Shown here piece after piece: positions 56,016 through 64,000 of a DNA stretch of 64,000 nucleotides. The notes beneath the pieces were generated by a model. It was not told the DNA's origin and searched no databases. It saw only the letters and a program-made list of their open reading frames with translations. The position numbers were made by a program, and so were the translations under genes. The number at the start of each line of letters is the position of its first letter. The stretch's first letter is position 1. This stretch comes from Bradyrhizobium sp. WSM1417 (GTDB lineage: Bacteria; Pseudomonadota; Alphaproteobacteria; Rhizobiales; Xanthobacteraceae), in NCBI RefSeq assembly GCF_000515415.1, contig NZ_KI911783.1, positions 6,931,831-6,995,830 of the forward strand, given 5' to 3'.

Positions 56016-56744
56016 CTAGTCGGTCACCTGCTTGCGGAGCGCAGCGAGATCGTTGACGACCATCTTGGTCGGGCCGGTCCAGATGATGCCGTCGTCCTGG
56101 AGGCGGCTGAGGATCAGGCTGATCGACTGGCGCGTCGCGCCGATCATGCGCGCGAGATTGGCTTGCGTGATGCGGCCGAGCGAGATCGGGCCGCTCTCGT
56201 CCTGGGCTGCGTTCTCGCACAGCTTGACCAACAGCAGCACCAACCGTTCCGCCGCCTTCTGTCCCGCCAGCGTCTGCGCCAGCATCGAATACGTCTCGCC
56301 CTTGAAGCCGAGACACTCGATCAGCGCGACTGCGAACGACGGCGACTGCGCGATCAGCCGGCGGACCGCGTCCTGATCGAGATGCAGTGCTTCGACCCGC
56401 CCGAGCGCGCGGGCCGACCAGCTGTGGCGATGATCGCCGAGGATATAGGGCGCGCCGACGAAGTCGCCCGCCTCCCAGGTCGACAGCATCAGTTCGCGCC
56501 CCTGTGTGCCGGCATGGGTGCTTTCGACGATCCCGTTCAGGATGATGTGGACGCCGTTTGCGGGCTCGCCCTCCCGCAGCAGATATTCGCGGTTCTGGTA
56601 GGTCGCGAGCCTGCCGGTTCGCATCACCAGCTCCAGATCGGGCTTGTCCAACGCCTTCAGCACATAACGTCCGGTCCCGGGCCGAGGCAGTTCGGCGCGC
56701 GGCTCAGCTGGATCGGCCACCTCATGCGCATCGCTGCGCTCCAC
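56016..56744 (-). CDS. Crp/Fnr family regulator
   Basis: A 242-residue regulator with a cyclic-nucleotide-binding-like beta barrel (about 40-150; LLREGEPANGVHIILNGIVE) and a C-terminal winged helix (GRITQANLARMIGATRQSIS). There are no Fnr-type cysteine clusters, so it is not an oxygen-sensing Fe-S protein. The GTG at 56744 is chosen because GGGAG lies 7 bases upstream; the open frame continues far into the amidase gene. It is the last gene of the amidase/ABC run, 47 bases after the amidase. Confidence 0.9.
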   Translation of the reverse strand: MERSDAHEVADPAEPRAELPRPGTGRYVLKALDKPDLELVMRTGRLATYQNREYLLREGEPANGVHIILNGIVESTHAGTQGRELMLSTWEAGDFVGAPYILGDHRHSWSARALGRVEALHLDQDAVRRLIAQSPSFAVALIECLGFKGETYSMLAQTLAGQKAAERLVLLLVKLCENAAQDESGPISLGRITQANLARMIGATRQSISLILSRLQDDGIIWTGPTKMVVNDLAALRKQVTD

Positions 56745-56791
56745 GATCGGTCTCCCTTCGAGTGACGGCTCGAAGGCTAGGGGGTCTCCAC

Positions 56792-58171
56792 TCAGATTGC
56801 AACGCGGCGCATATGGTCGGGCACGGCTGAAGCCTCCACGAAAGCGCAAGCCAGATCGGTGAGCAGGCGCTCCCGGCCGGCCGGCGCCAGGAACGTGACG
56901 CCATAGGGCACGCCGGCTGCGGTGACGGCGTTCGGAACGGCGATGGCGGCCAGCGCAAGCGGGTTGGCGTAATTGGTGTAATAGCCGTTGTTGAAGTTGG
57001 ACGTCAGCGGATCGCGCGCGACGTCGTCGATGCTCAGCACAGTGCCGACCGTCGGCACGACCAGCGCGTCGTGAACTTGCCAGAAATCGCGCAGCGATCG
57101 CTGGACCTCCTTGACCTTGTAGAATGCACGATAGGCGTCGGCCGCCGTGAACTTCCGGCTGCCGATGACCAGGTCGCGCACGATCTTCACGCCCGCGTCC
57201 GGGTTGGCGTCGAGGAACGCGCCGACCGAGACGTCCCGCTCGGCGAGGAAAGGTCCGAAAAACATCAAATCGTTGACCGAAATGAACGGCGAGAAATCGA
57301 CCGAAGTGACCGACAGATCGAGTTGCCGCAGCTTGCGAAGCCCATCGCCGAACAGCGCCTCCGTCTCCGCATTGCCGAAGAACCTGAGCTGATCCGGACG
57401 GGGCGTTGCGATGTGAAGCGGCCGCGCTGGAGATCCCTGCTCCGTCCATCCGGCGAAATCCACCGGTGAAAAACAGTCCTCGGCATCGCGCCGCGCCAAC
57501 ACGCGATAGACGTCGTGGCCATCTCCGGGATCGCGCGTGTAGAGCGAGATGGTATCAAAACTTCGGCACGCATAGACCATGCCGCGCTGACTGAAGGCGC
57601 CGGGCGCCGGCTTGAAGCCGGTCACGCCGCAATAGGACGCCGGCACCCTGCCCGATCCGCCGGTATCGGTGCCGAAAGCAAAGGACGAGGTGCCTGTCGC
57701 GACCGATACCGCTGCGCCCGAGCTGGAGCCGCCGGGAATGTAGTGGGGGTTATGCGGGTTGCGGGCGATGCCATAGGGCGAGCGCACGCCGACGAGGCCG
57801 GTCGCGAACTGATCCATATTGGTCTTGCCAAGGTAGATCGCGCCGGCGGCGATGGCGTCGGCGACGACCGGGCTCGTGTCTTTCGCGGTGTAGGCGAATT
57901 CCGGGCAGGCCGAAGTGGTCTGCTCGCCGGCCACATCGATACAATCCTTGACCGAGAACACGAGGCCGTAGAGCGGCAGCTCGGCGATCTCACCAATGCG
58001 GGCATCGAGCGCGCGGGCCTTTGCCATGACGCCTTCGGGATTTGCCGTCGAGATCCAGACGCCGCTTTGGTCGGCATCCTCAAGGCGCGAAAGCACATAA
58101 GCGGCGACATCGGACGGCTTGAGCTCACCGCTACGATAGGCGGCACGGAGGTGGCGAGGTGCGAGATTCAT
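56792..58171 (-). CDS. AtzF-like amidase (allophanate hydrolase-related)
   Basis: A 459-residue amidase-signature enzyme. The Ser-cisSer-Lys triad is visible: Lys in VFSVKDCIDVAG, cis-Ser in IPGGSSSGAAV and nucleophile Ser in GTDTGGSGRVPASY. The blocks TTSACPEFAYTAKDTSPVVA and KTNMDQFATGLVGVRSPYG are closest to the amidase domain of allophanate hydrolase AtzF, but the C-terminal domain of full AtzF (about 600 residues) is missing. It may hydrolyse an amide brought in by the adjacent ABC genes. Start ATG at 58171; GTG at 58180 is an alternative. Confidence 0.88.
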   Translation of the reverse strand: MNLAPRHLRAAYRSGELKPSDVAAYVLSRLEDADQSGVWISTANPEGVMAKARALDARIGEIAELPLYGLVFSVKDCIDVAGEQTTSACPEFAYTAKDTSPVVADAIAAGAIYLGKTNMDQFATGLVGVRSPYGIARNPHNPHYIPGGSSSGAAVSVATGTSSFAFGTDTGGSGRVPASYCGVTGFKPAPGAFSQRGMVYACRSFDTISLYTRDPGDGHDVYRVLARRDAEDCFSPVDFAGWTEQGSPARPLHIATPRPDQLRFFGNAETEALFGDGLRKLRQLDLSVTSVDFSPFISVNDLMFFGPFLAERDVSVGAFLDANPDAGVKIVRDLVIGSRKFTAADAYRAFYKVKEVQRSLRDFWQVHDALVVPTVGTVLSIDDVARDPLTSNFNNGYYTNYANPLALAAIAVPNAVTAAGVPYGVTFLAPAGRERLLTDLACAFVEASAVPDHMRRVAI

Positions 58172-58233
58172 ATCGGTCACGTGCGAGAGGGAATTGGCAA
58201 TGTGCCGGCGAGACAGGCCCGCCGGCACCGACC

Positions 58234-59241
58234 CTAGCGGCCGATCACCTTCTCCAGATAGGCGGGCTGGATGAAGGCTTCGAAATCCGCGCGCGGCAGC
58301 AACTTCGGCAGGCGCTCCTGCTTCACCAGGAAGTCGGCGGTCGAGATCAGCGTGTCGACGAACTTGCCCTTTTTCGCGGACGTGCCGAGATATTCCTCCG
58401 TGAGCTGCTTGTTGCAGGGGATCATCCCGGTACCCTTCATCATTCGCTGCGCGTCCTCGATGGGCAGCGAAAGCTCTTCCGCGATGATCTCCGCGGTCTT
58501 CTCCGGGTTCTTCAGCCAGAAGTCGATGCCTTCGCATTCGGCCTTGATGAACTTGTCGACGTAGGACGGATACTTCTCTGCGAATGCGTTCATGACGACG
58601 CCGATGTCCCAGGTCGGGTAGCCGCGCTTCGCCATATCGCCCGAGGTGACGAGGATCTTGCCGCCGTTCTTCACGGCCTTGCCGAGATTCGGCTCCCAGA
58701 ACCAGGCCGCGTCGATGTCGCCGCGAAGCCAGGCCGCCGCGATGTCCGACGGCGCGAGGTCCAAGATCTTCATCGAGGCGGGATCGACACCCTCGTCCTT
58801 GAGCGCCTGGAGCAGGAGGTAGTGCGTCGTGGAGCCGAACGGCGCCGCCACCGTCTTGCCCTTGAGGTCCTTGAGCGAGGTGATGTTCTTGTCGGCGCGA
58901 ACCACCATCGACTCAACGTAGTCGAGCATGTTGATCACCAGGATGCCCTTGATCGGCAGGGCGCGCGTCGCGCCGATCGCGGTCGGCGGATTGCCGAGGC
59001 CGCCGAAGTCGACGTCGTTGCCGGCGATCGCGCGCAGCATGTCGCCGCCGCCGCCGATTTTGACGTATTTGATGTCGACGCCCGGCATCTCCTTGGCGAG
59101 CAGGCCAAGATGCTTGGTGACCAGCTGCGCGTTGACGAGGTTCAGATAGCCGACGGTCACCTTCGCCGGCTTTTCCTCGGCGCGGACAGCGGCCGTGAGC
59201 GCCAACGTGGTAACCGCGAGCGTCGCAATCAGTCTCTTCAT
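58234..59241 (-). CDS. ABC substrate-binding protein, TauA/SsuA-like
   Basis: A 335-residue periplasmic binding protein with a signal peptide MKRLIATLAVTTLALTAAVR cleaved after Ala in VRA. The fold is NMT1/TauA type: VGYLNLVNAQLVTKHLGLLA, GGLGNPPTAIGATRA and AAPFGSTTHYLLLQALKDEG, the ligand loop region. Family members bind taurine, sulfonates, nitrate or aromatic acids; the ligand is open. GGGGAG precedes the ATG at 59241. It lies 29 bases after the permease gene. Confidence 0.92.
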   Translation of the reverse strand: MKRLIATLAVTTLALTAAVRAEEKPAKVTVGYLNLVNAQLVTKHLGLLAKEMPGVDIKYVKIGGGGDMLRAIAGNDVDFGGLGNPPTAIGATRALPIKGILVINMLDYVESMVVRADKNITSLKDLKGKTVAAPFGSTTHYLLLQALKDEGVDPASMKILDLAPSDIAAAWLRGDIDAAWFWEPNLGKAVKNGGKILVTSGDMAKRGYPTWDIGVVMNAFAEKYPSYVDKFIKAECEGIDFWLKNPEKTAEIIAEELSLPIEDAQRMMKGTGMIPCNKQLTEEYLGTSAKKGKFVDTLISTADFLVKQERLPKLLPRADFEAFIQPAYLEKVIGR

Positions 59242-59270
59242 AGAGGTCTCCCCTAGGATCAGGATTGGAT

Positions 59271-60110
59271 TCAGGCCCACGGCATCAACAGTCTCGCGAT
59301 GCCGCGCATCATGAGGTCGAGCACGACGCCGGTGAGACCGAGCACGATCAGCCCCATGATCACGACGTCGGACAGCAGGAATTTCGCGGCGTCCCAGATC
59401 ATCCAGCCGATGCCGGCGGATGCCGCGACGATTTCGGCGGCGACGAGAACGGTGTAGGTGAATCCGAGCGAGATGCGCATGCCGGCCAGAATCAGCGGTC
59501 CCGCCGCCGGCAAATAGACGTGAAACAGCAGGTGTCGCCGGGTCGCGCCGAGCGACTGGGCGGCGCGCACATAGACCGGGTCCACGCTGGTGACGGCCTG
59601 GATCGTCGAGATGACGATGCCCGGCAGACCGGCAAGAAACAGCAGCGACAGCTTCGAGCTCTCACCGATGCCGAGCCACATCACCAGCAGCGTATAGAGG
59701 CCGAGCGGCGGCAATGGCCGGTAGAACTCGATCAACGGATTGAGGAGCGCGCGTGCGTTGCGCGACACGCCCATGAGGACGCCGAGCGGGATGCCGATCA
59801 AGCAGGCCAGCGTGAAGGCCGTGAGGATACGATAGAGGCTTGCGCCGAGATGCTGAAGCAGGGTCGCGCCCTGATATCCCTTCGTCATCGTCTTGACGAA
59901 CGCGGCCCAGACCGCCTGCGGCTTCGGCAGGAACAGCTCGTTGGCCCAGCCCATCTCAGTGACGATGGCCCAGCCGGCCAGCAGCACGGCGACGGTCAGC
60001 GTCGAGAGCAGCACCGATCGCGAGACCTTCGGAAGCCGCAGCCGCAAGCTGCCGCGTCGCGTGCGATCCGGCGAGATTGGAATCGTCATGTGGGTCGCCT
60101 CGACGCTCAT
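59271..60110 (-). CDS. ABC permease, TauC/SsuC-like
   Basis: A 279-residue inner-membrane permease with six helices and the ATPase-docking EAA loop: SVDPVYVRAAQSLGATRRHL then LFHVYLPAAGPLILAG. It pairs with the substrate-binding protein downstream. No ATP-binding subunit gene exists anywhere in the window, so a shared ATPase would be needed. The start overlaps the M20 gene stop by 4 bases. Confidence 0.93.
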   Translation of the reverse strand: MSVEATHMTIPISPDRTRRGSLRLRLPKVSRSVLLSTLTVAVLLAGWAIVTEMGWANELFLPKPQAVWAAFVKTMTKGYQGATLLQHLGASLYRILTAFTLACLIGIPLGVLMGVSRNARALLNPLIEFYRPLPPLGLYTLLVMWLGIGESSKLSLLFLAGLPGIVISTIQAVTSVDPVYVRAAQSLGATRRHLLFHVYLPAAGPLILAGMRISLGFTYTVLVAAEIVAASAGIGWMIWDAAKFLLSDVVIMGLIVLGLTGVVLDLMMRGIARLLMPWA

Positions 60111-61405
60111 GTCCGCACTCCCAGGATCTGCATGATGGTCAGCGCGTAGATCCGCGTCGCCATCACCGACTTGGTGATCGAGATGTTCTCGTTGTCGACG
60201 GCCCAGCCGTCTTCTCCGGGACCGAACGTCACCGCATTGATGCCGGCTTCGCGGAAGCGGATCGTGTCGTTGAAGGCATTCTTGCGGTTGACCCCGGGCT
60301 CGCGACCCATCAGACGCCGGTACACCGCGCGCAGGGAGCGGCAGGGCTCCTCCTCGAGCGGCACCGGTTCGGTAGCATTGACGAACAACGAGCCGGGCAC
60401 CTGGCGCACCTCGACCTTGACGTCGTTCACGCCCGCAAAAGTGTCCCGTCCGAGACGCTCGATGTCCGCAATCACACTCGATAGCGTCATGCCGGGCACG
60501 ATGCCGACCACGGCGAGCGTGATGGTGCAGGCATCCGGCGAGAACTGCATCTCCCCAGGCAGGCCGGACCGAATGCGCACCACGGCGCAGCAGGGCGGCG
60601 TATGCCCCATGAACTTGCTGGGGATATGCGTGAACGCCATGTCCTTCAGTTTCGGCAACAGCTTTGCCGCTTCCATGATGGCGTTGACGCTGATGTCCGG
60701 TCGCCAGATGTGCGACTTGATCCCGTGAACGGTGAGCTCGATCAGGCAGTGGCCGGAATTGGCCACCGACAGGTTCATGCCCCAGTCCGTATTGACGTCC
60801 CCCCAGGCGGTCGGCTCGGCGGTGATCTCGTAGTCGGCGGTCAGGCCGACCTTGTTCAACATGTAGATGGAGCCCTCGGTGCCGTTCCGCTCCTCATCGA
60901 CGGTGTAGCAGCACATCAAGGTGCCATCGAACTTCACACCCGCTTCGGTCAGGGCCTGCACTGCGAGCAACGATGCAGCGAGGTTTCCGCGCGTGTCGGA
61001 CGTGCCGCGCGCGTAGAGCAGATCGCCATGGCGCGTCGCCTTGAACGGATCGAAATCCGTCATATGCCATTTCTCGGGCTCGACGGCCGGATAGGTGTCG
61101 AGGTGATCGTTGAGAATGAGCGAAGGCGCGCCGTCGCGTCCCCTGAGCACGCCGAGCACGTTCGGCCGGTGCGGCTGCGCGCTGTGCTTGGTGACCGCCA
61201 TGCCGAGCGCTTCGAGCTTGCCCGCGACCAGCATCGAGATCGCCTCTTCCTCGGCAGGGGGCAAATCGGGATCCAGCGGATTGCCGGAACGGGGCTGGCC
61301 GGTGCGGATCAGCTCGGACGCGAGCTCAAGCCAGCGCTCCTCCGTGATGCGCGACAGCACGCGCTGTTCGAGATCCGAATAAGGAGGGCTGACAGGCATC
61401 TGCAT
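60107..61405 (-). CDS. M20 family amidohydrolase/deacetylase
   Basis: A 432-residue ArgE/DapE-like metallohydrolase. Zinc ligands seen are His in LILNDHLDTYP, the bridging Asp in ARGTSDTRGNLAAS, the Glu pair in TVDEERNGTEGSI and Glu/Asp in EITAEPTAWGD. The last ligand, normally His in GPGxxxxAHxxNE, is not found: the sequence reads GPGEDGWAVDNENISI with Ala at the expected place. It may use a different residue or a single metal. First gene of the ABC/amidase operon, with a palindrome 132 bases upstream. Confidence 0.87.
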   Translation of the reverse strand: MQMPVSPPYSDLEQRVLSRITEERWLELASELIRTGQPRSGNPLDPDLPPAEEEAISMLVAGKLEALGMAVTKHSAQPHRPNVLGVLRGRDGAPSLILNDHLDTYPAVEPEKWHMTDFDPFKATRHGDLLYARGTSDTRGNLAASLLAVQALTEAGVKFDGTLMCCYTVDEERNGTEGSIYMLNKVGLTADYEITAEPTAWGDVNTDWGMNLSVANSGHCLIELTVHGIKSHIWRPDISVNAIMEAAKLLPKLKDMAFTHIPSKFMGHTPPCCAVVRIRSGLPGEMQFSPDACTITLAVVGIVPGMTLSSVIADIERLGRDTFAGVNDVKVEVRQVPGSLFVNATEPVPLEEEPCRSLRAVYRRLMGREPGVNRKNAFNDTIRFREAGINAVTFGPGEDGWAVDNENISITKSVMATRIYALTIMQILGVRT

Positions 61406-61536
61406 GACGGGATCCGCTGGCTCACGGCGCCGGCTGCGCCGCTTCGTGGCAGCCTCCTCATCGCAGCGACCGTGCCAACTGCTGGAAAACCCCGCGGCGG
61501 CAGAATTGTCTTTCTGGCTTCAATGGCTTAGGCGAG

Positions 61537-61554
61537 ATTTGCGCGTGCGCAAAT
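61537..61554. promoter_or_regulatory. 18-bp palindrome, candidate operator
   Basis: ATTTGCGC, spacer GT, GCGCAAAT: perfect 8-bp arms. TTTTTGCGC follows immediately as a partial third copy. It sits 132 bases upstream of the M20 gene and is the most regular site near the operon. The regulator is unknown; the operon's own Crp/Fnr protein usually recognises TTGAT-type or TGTGA-type sites, so another family is likely. Confidence 0.5.
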
Positions 61555-61637
61555 TTTTGCGCCCGAGATGCGCTCTGCCGAAGACGCGACGCCGGCTGAA
61601 CAGGCAAGGCTCAGCGCGAGGCCGGCCGGCGTGGGGT

Positions 61638-61710
61638 CGTAGCCCGCATGGAGCGAAGCGGAATGCGGGAACGCCTTCCCCTGATTGCGCTTCGCTCCAT
61701 CCCGGCTACG
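61638..61710. repeat. Palindromic repeat, family E
   Basis: CGTAGCCCGCATGGAGCGAA (61638 onward, 23-base arm) pairs with the arm ending CTCCATCCCGGCTACG (61688-61710) with two mismatches, around a 27-base loop. It resembles the dispersed GTAGCCCGGATGGAGCGAAG-type element common in Rhizobiales. It lies after the extensin-like gene on the minus strand. Confidence 0.85.
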
Positions 61711-61725
61711 GATGGTGCGCAATCC

Positions 61726-62931
61726 TCAATCGTCGGCGTACTCGTCCTCTTCGTGTTTTCGCGCCATGCTCTTGCGCGTCCCCAGCGAGCCGGTCACGGA
61801 GGGTTCGCGCGCATTCGCATAGGGATTGCGCCCGCCCGCCCGCGCGGCGACCTCTTCGCCGGAGACGGCGGCGGGCTGGCAGATCAGCCGGCGGCTGGCG
61901 CGACGCATCAGATCGACGTGGATGTGATCGTAATGATAGACGTTCGAGCCCGGCGCCAGCACCGTGGTGAAATGCACGCAGGCGCCCGACTGCACGTCGC
62001 GCAGGAATCCCTGCTCTTCCGGCATGCCGCGCCAGCCATCCTTCACGGTGACGCGGCGGCCGTCGGCGAGCACGAAGGCGGCGATGTCGAGCGCATTGCC
62101 GAAGGCGTGCTCGGAAATATGGGCATGCGAATTGCCGTTCATGCCGCGGCAGGAATAGGCGGAGATCTGCTTGATCTCCGCGACGCGGGTTCCGAACCAG
62201 CGCATCGCCGAGGGCTGTACGGTGTCGGCAAGCCAGCGGTCGAGTTCGGACACGATCGGACAGGCCAGCGTCGCAACCGGCTTGATCGCAACAGGGCCGA
62301 CGGCGGTGACGGGATTGCCCTGTGCCGGACCGAGGCGCGGCAGCGGTTGCTGCGCGGGCGCCTGCGAATAAGGCGCCGGCCGTGCCGGATAGCTCGGCGC
62401 ATTCATGTAGCGCGACGCGCCCGCGGCATCGGTACCCTCGGGCGGCAGGTCGATCTCGTCTTCCTGCTGAGCCACGCCGGGCGCGTTCAATGGCATCGGA
62501 CCAGGGGAAGCGCCATAGCCGGAGGGCTGGCGCACCGCGCTCTCGGGATAGTTTGAGCGTTGCGGATAGGACGATGCCGGATAGTTCTGGCTTTGCGGGT
62601 AATTCGATCGTGGCTGCGTCACCGGCCAGCGCGGCTGGTTGCCGATGCTCCCGGGCGGACGCAAATCCTCATCGGCAAAGCCGTAGCTGCTCGAGCCTTC
62701 GCCGAGGGCGGCGACCTTGAGCGGAAACTCCGCGCCGCACATGCCCGGCCCGGAGATCGGGTCGATGCGGACGAGATCCGGCCCTTCTTTCACCGCGCCT
62801 GATTTCAGGCATGCGGCTTCGGCCTCGGCCCGCCACGGTTCACGTTCGGCCTGGAAGACGCCGCGTCCGCAACCCGCTAACGAAACAAGGACGATGGAGC
62901 CGACGAGATACAAACGAACTCCGCGCGTCAT
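61726..62931 (-). CDS. Extensin-like domain lipoprotein
   Basis: A 401-residue envelope protein. The N-terminus has a lipoprotein signal ending SLAGCG, then a Pro/Ser/Gln/Tyr-rich low-complexity segment (about 95-190), then the extensin-like C-terminal domain: LACPIVSELDRWLADTVQPS, YSCRGMNGNSHAHISEHAFG and VYHYDHIHVDLM. The SEHAFGNALDIAAF and HxH motifs resemble zinc peptidases of the DD-peptidase (M15-like) clan, so cell-wall hydrolase activity is possible. Its promoter must lie in the 190 bases above 62932. Confidence 0.9.
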   Translation of the reverse strand: MTRGVRLYLVGSIVLVSLAGCGRGVFQAEREPWRAEAEAACLKSGAVKEGPDLVRIDPISGPGMCGAEFPLKVAALGEGSSSYGFADEDLRPPGSIGNQPRWPVTQPRSNYPQSQNYPASSYPQRSNYPESAVRQPSGYGASPGPMPLNAPGVAQQEDEIDLPPEGTDAAGASRYMNAPSYPARPAPYSQAPAQQPLPRLGPAQGNPVTAVGPVAIKPVATLACPIVSELDRWLADTVQPSAMRWFGTRVAEIKQISAYSCRGMNGNSHAHISEHAFGNALDIAAFVLADGRRVTVKDGWRGMPEEQGFLRDVQSGACVHFTTVLAPGSNVYHYDHIHVDLMRRASRRLICQPAAVSGEEVAARAGGRNPYANAREPSVTGSLGTRKSMARKHEEDEYADD

Positions 62932-63121
62932 GCACGCACGTTCGGTGAATTTACTTAAAGACTCTTCAACGTGTGATTTCAGTGTTCTTTAACCATGTCA
63001 GCCCGCGCCAGCAGCCGTTCCTGCCGGTGACGAGTGACAGCAAGGCTGACTTTTTCGGAAAGAGACTTTCTGTTAACCATGATCCTCTCGCGCAAGGCGG
63101 CGCGACAGCGGGAGCGACCTC

Positions 63122-63205
63122 ATGACGTTCGCCGGGAGACTGAGCGTTATCACCGCGTACCTCGCCATGGCCTTTGTCGGCGCTATCGTGCTCGGCATGA
63201 TCTAG
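63122..63205 (+). CDS. Possible 27-aa single-helix membrane protein
   Basis: An ATG with GGGAG 7 bases upstream opens a 27-codon ORF: MTFAGRLSVITAYLAMAFVG, then AIVLGMI. It is one short hydrophobic helix with a single Arg near the N-terminus, as in many bacterial small membrane proteins. It lies between the extensin-like gene and a DUF2147 gene in an otherwise empty stretch. No homologue can be checked here. Confidence 0.45.
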   Translation: MTFAGRLSVITAYLAMAFVGAIVLGMI

Positions 63206-63236
63206 CGGTTTCAGCCGGAGGTATCGAACGTTCCCC

Positions 63237-63881
63237 TTACGACCGCGCGCTCCACTGCCGCGACGTCGTGATCAGCTCCTGCGGCCGCTCTTCGGCTCGC
63301 GTCCAGTCGTTTCCGGAACACCAGAAGTGGCCCAGAGCGCAGGCTTCGACGTGGAGCTTGCCAGAGCTCTTCAGCGTCATGGTCGCATAATAGGTGCTGC
63401 CGCTGGAGCGGCTGTAGATGTTGCCGGTCCAGACGTCGTGTGTTTTCGGCTTCATGTTGACGAGCACGCTCTCGCCCCTGGTCGATGCTTCGGTCAGCGC
63501 GAAGCCGCACAGTGCAGGACCGCAGCGTTCGATGCGAACCGTGCCCTTGGCGCCTGCGCTCTCCCATTCGCCGAGCGGCAAATAGGCGAGTTCGTCGTCG
63601 CTGCGCTCAGGGCTCGTCACGGCCTGCTCGAGCTCCGGCCTCGGCGAGACGACAGGTGCCTTCATGCGCGGCGGATCGAGCGCGACGGTCTTCGGCGGAT
63701 CCGTCCGCGGTAGCTCGACCCGTGGCGGATTGGAGCTTGGCGCCGGCGGCGGCAGGACAACTGGCTGCGACGTCGTCGAGGCAAGGACAGGAGCCGCCGG
63801 CGCCAGTGGAGGCGCGACCGCAATGGCTGGCGCCGGCGTGACCGGAGCCACGGGATAGAGCGGTTGCGGCGGCGGAAGCAC
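63237..63881 (-). CDS. DUF2147 domain protein, N-terminus unresolved
   Basis: The C-terminal half has the DUF2147 pattern: LPLGEWESAGAKGTVRIERC, GPALCGFALTEAS and DVWTGNIYSRSSGSTYYATM. It is preceded by about 90 residues of Pro/Ala-rich sequence. DUF2147 proteins are normally exported, but the GTG start at 63881 gives no signal peptide; the frame stays open to the window edge, and a signal-like stretch (LPIGFLCLGFLPSQLSA) occurs just upstream in another frame. The true start may be outside the window or lost by frameshift. Confidence 0.75.
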   Translation of the reverse strand: MLPPPQPLYPVAPVTPAPAIAVAPPLAPAAPVLASTTSQPVVLPPPAPSSNPPRVELPRTDPPKTVALDPPRMKAPVVSPRPELEQAVTSPERSDDELAYLPLGEWESAGAKGTVRIERCGPALCGFALTEASTRGESVLVNMKPKTHDVWTGNIYSRSSGSTYYATMTLKSSGKLHVEACALGHFWCSGNDWTRAEERPQELITTSRQWSARS

Positions 63882-64000
63882 CGGCGCCGGTGTCGTATCG
63901 ACGTCCGGCCGAAAGCTGCGATGGGAGGAAACCGAGACACAGGAAGCCGATCGGCAATTCCTGGGCGACTCGACCCGGAATCGATGACCGCCGATCGAGA

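Larger units (their letters stand above)
61406..61725. other. Promoter region of the M20-ABC-amidase operon
   Basis: 320 bases with no gene. It contains an 18-bp palindrome (61537-61554) and a palindromic repeat (61638-61710), listed separately. The extensin-like gene ends just beyond it on the same strand. Confidence 0.55.

Overview
The window looks like chromosome of a slow-growing rhizobial alphaproteobacterium, most likely Bradyrhizobium or a close relative (Nitrobacteraceae). The basis is high GC with strong GC3, a complete alphaproteobacterial dcw cluster ending in a long-linker FtsZ, alpha-type class A RNase P RNA, and several families of short palindromic intergenic repeats of the sort common in that group. 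The assignment rests on recognised protein families and gene order, not on a database search.

Layout. 1-9 kb: the 3' part of a PYROXD2/phytoene-desaturase-like flavoprotein, an orphan Flp-type pilin too short for ordinary ORF calling (1542-1706, minus strand), prmA, a small conserved-type hypothetical, an aminopeptidase P and a Bcr/CflA-type MFS pump. 6.7-32.5 kb, all minus strand: the transcription order is rsmH-ftsL-ftsI-murE-murF-mraY-murD-ftsW-murG-murC-murB-ddl-ftsQ-ftsA-ftsZ, a strong hairpin terminator, then lpxC-bamD-recN-ligA. This is one near-continuous set for peptidoglycan precursor synthesis, septal assembly, lipid A synthesis, outer membrane assembly and DNA repair. mraZ, the usual first dcw gene, is not at its normal place.

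32.9-41.4 kb: a peptidoglycan amidase, an ECF42-type sigma factor with its YCII/DGPF partner and a plausible autoregulatory promoter, rnpB, an alpha/beta hydrolase, a DUF983 protein divergent from a MocR-type regulator, a small secreted protein, a TauE/SafE permease and an O-antigen-ligase-like protein. 41.4-49.0 kb: an export block with MATE, ABC exporter, and an EmrAB-like HlyD/DHA2 pair controlled by a divergent TetR regulator. A perfect 11-bp-arm palindrome lies between them.

49.3-56.0 kb is an accessory patch. It holds an 89-bp imperfect direct repeat (tail of a DUF6665-like gene) at 49347 and 51039, bracketing an ion-channel gene and a small stress-type protein with an EcfG-like promoter. 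It continues with an Ada-type regulator lacking any catalytic repair domain, a ketopantoate-reductase-like gene with an MFS partner, and an intact IS1182-family element. 56.0-61.4 kb: an apparent uptake and hydrolysis operon (M20 amidohydrolase, ABC permease, substrate-binding protein, AtzF-like amidase, Crp/Fnr regulator). It has no ATPase gene and carries an 18-bp palindrome upstream. 61.7-64 kb: an extensin-like lipoprotein, a candidate 27-residue membrane protein and a DUF2147 protein running to the edge.

No convincing new multi-gene system was found. The best leads are the repeat-bracketed accessory segment, the ATPase-less uptake/amidase operon with its palindrome, the sigma/anti-stress promoters, and several genes below the usual size cut-off.
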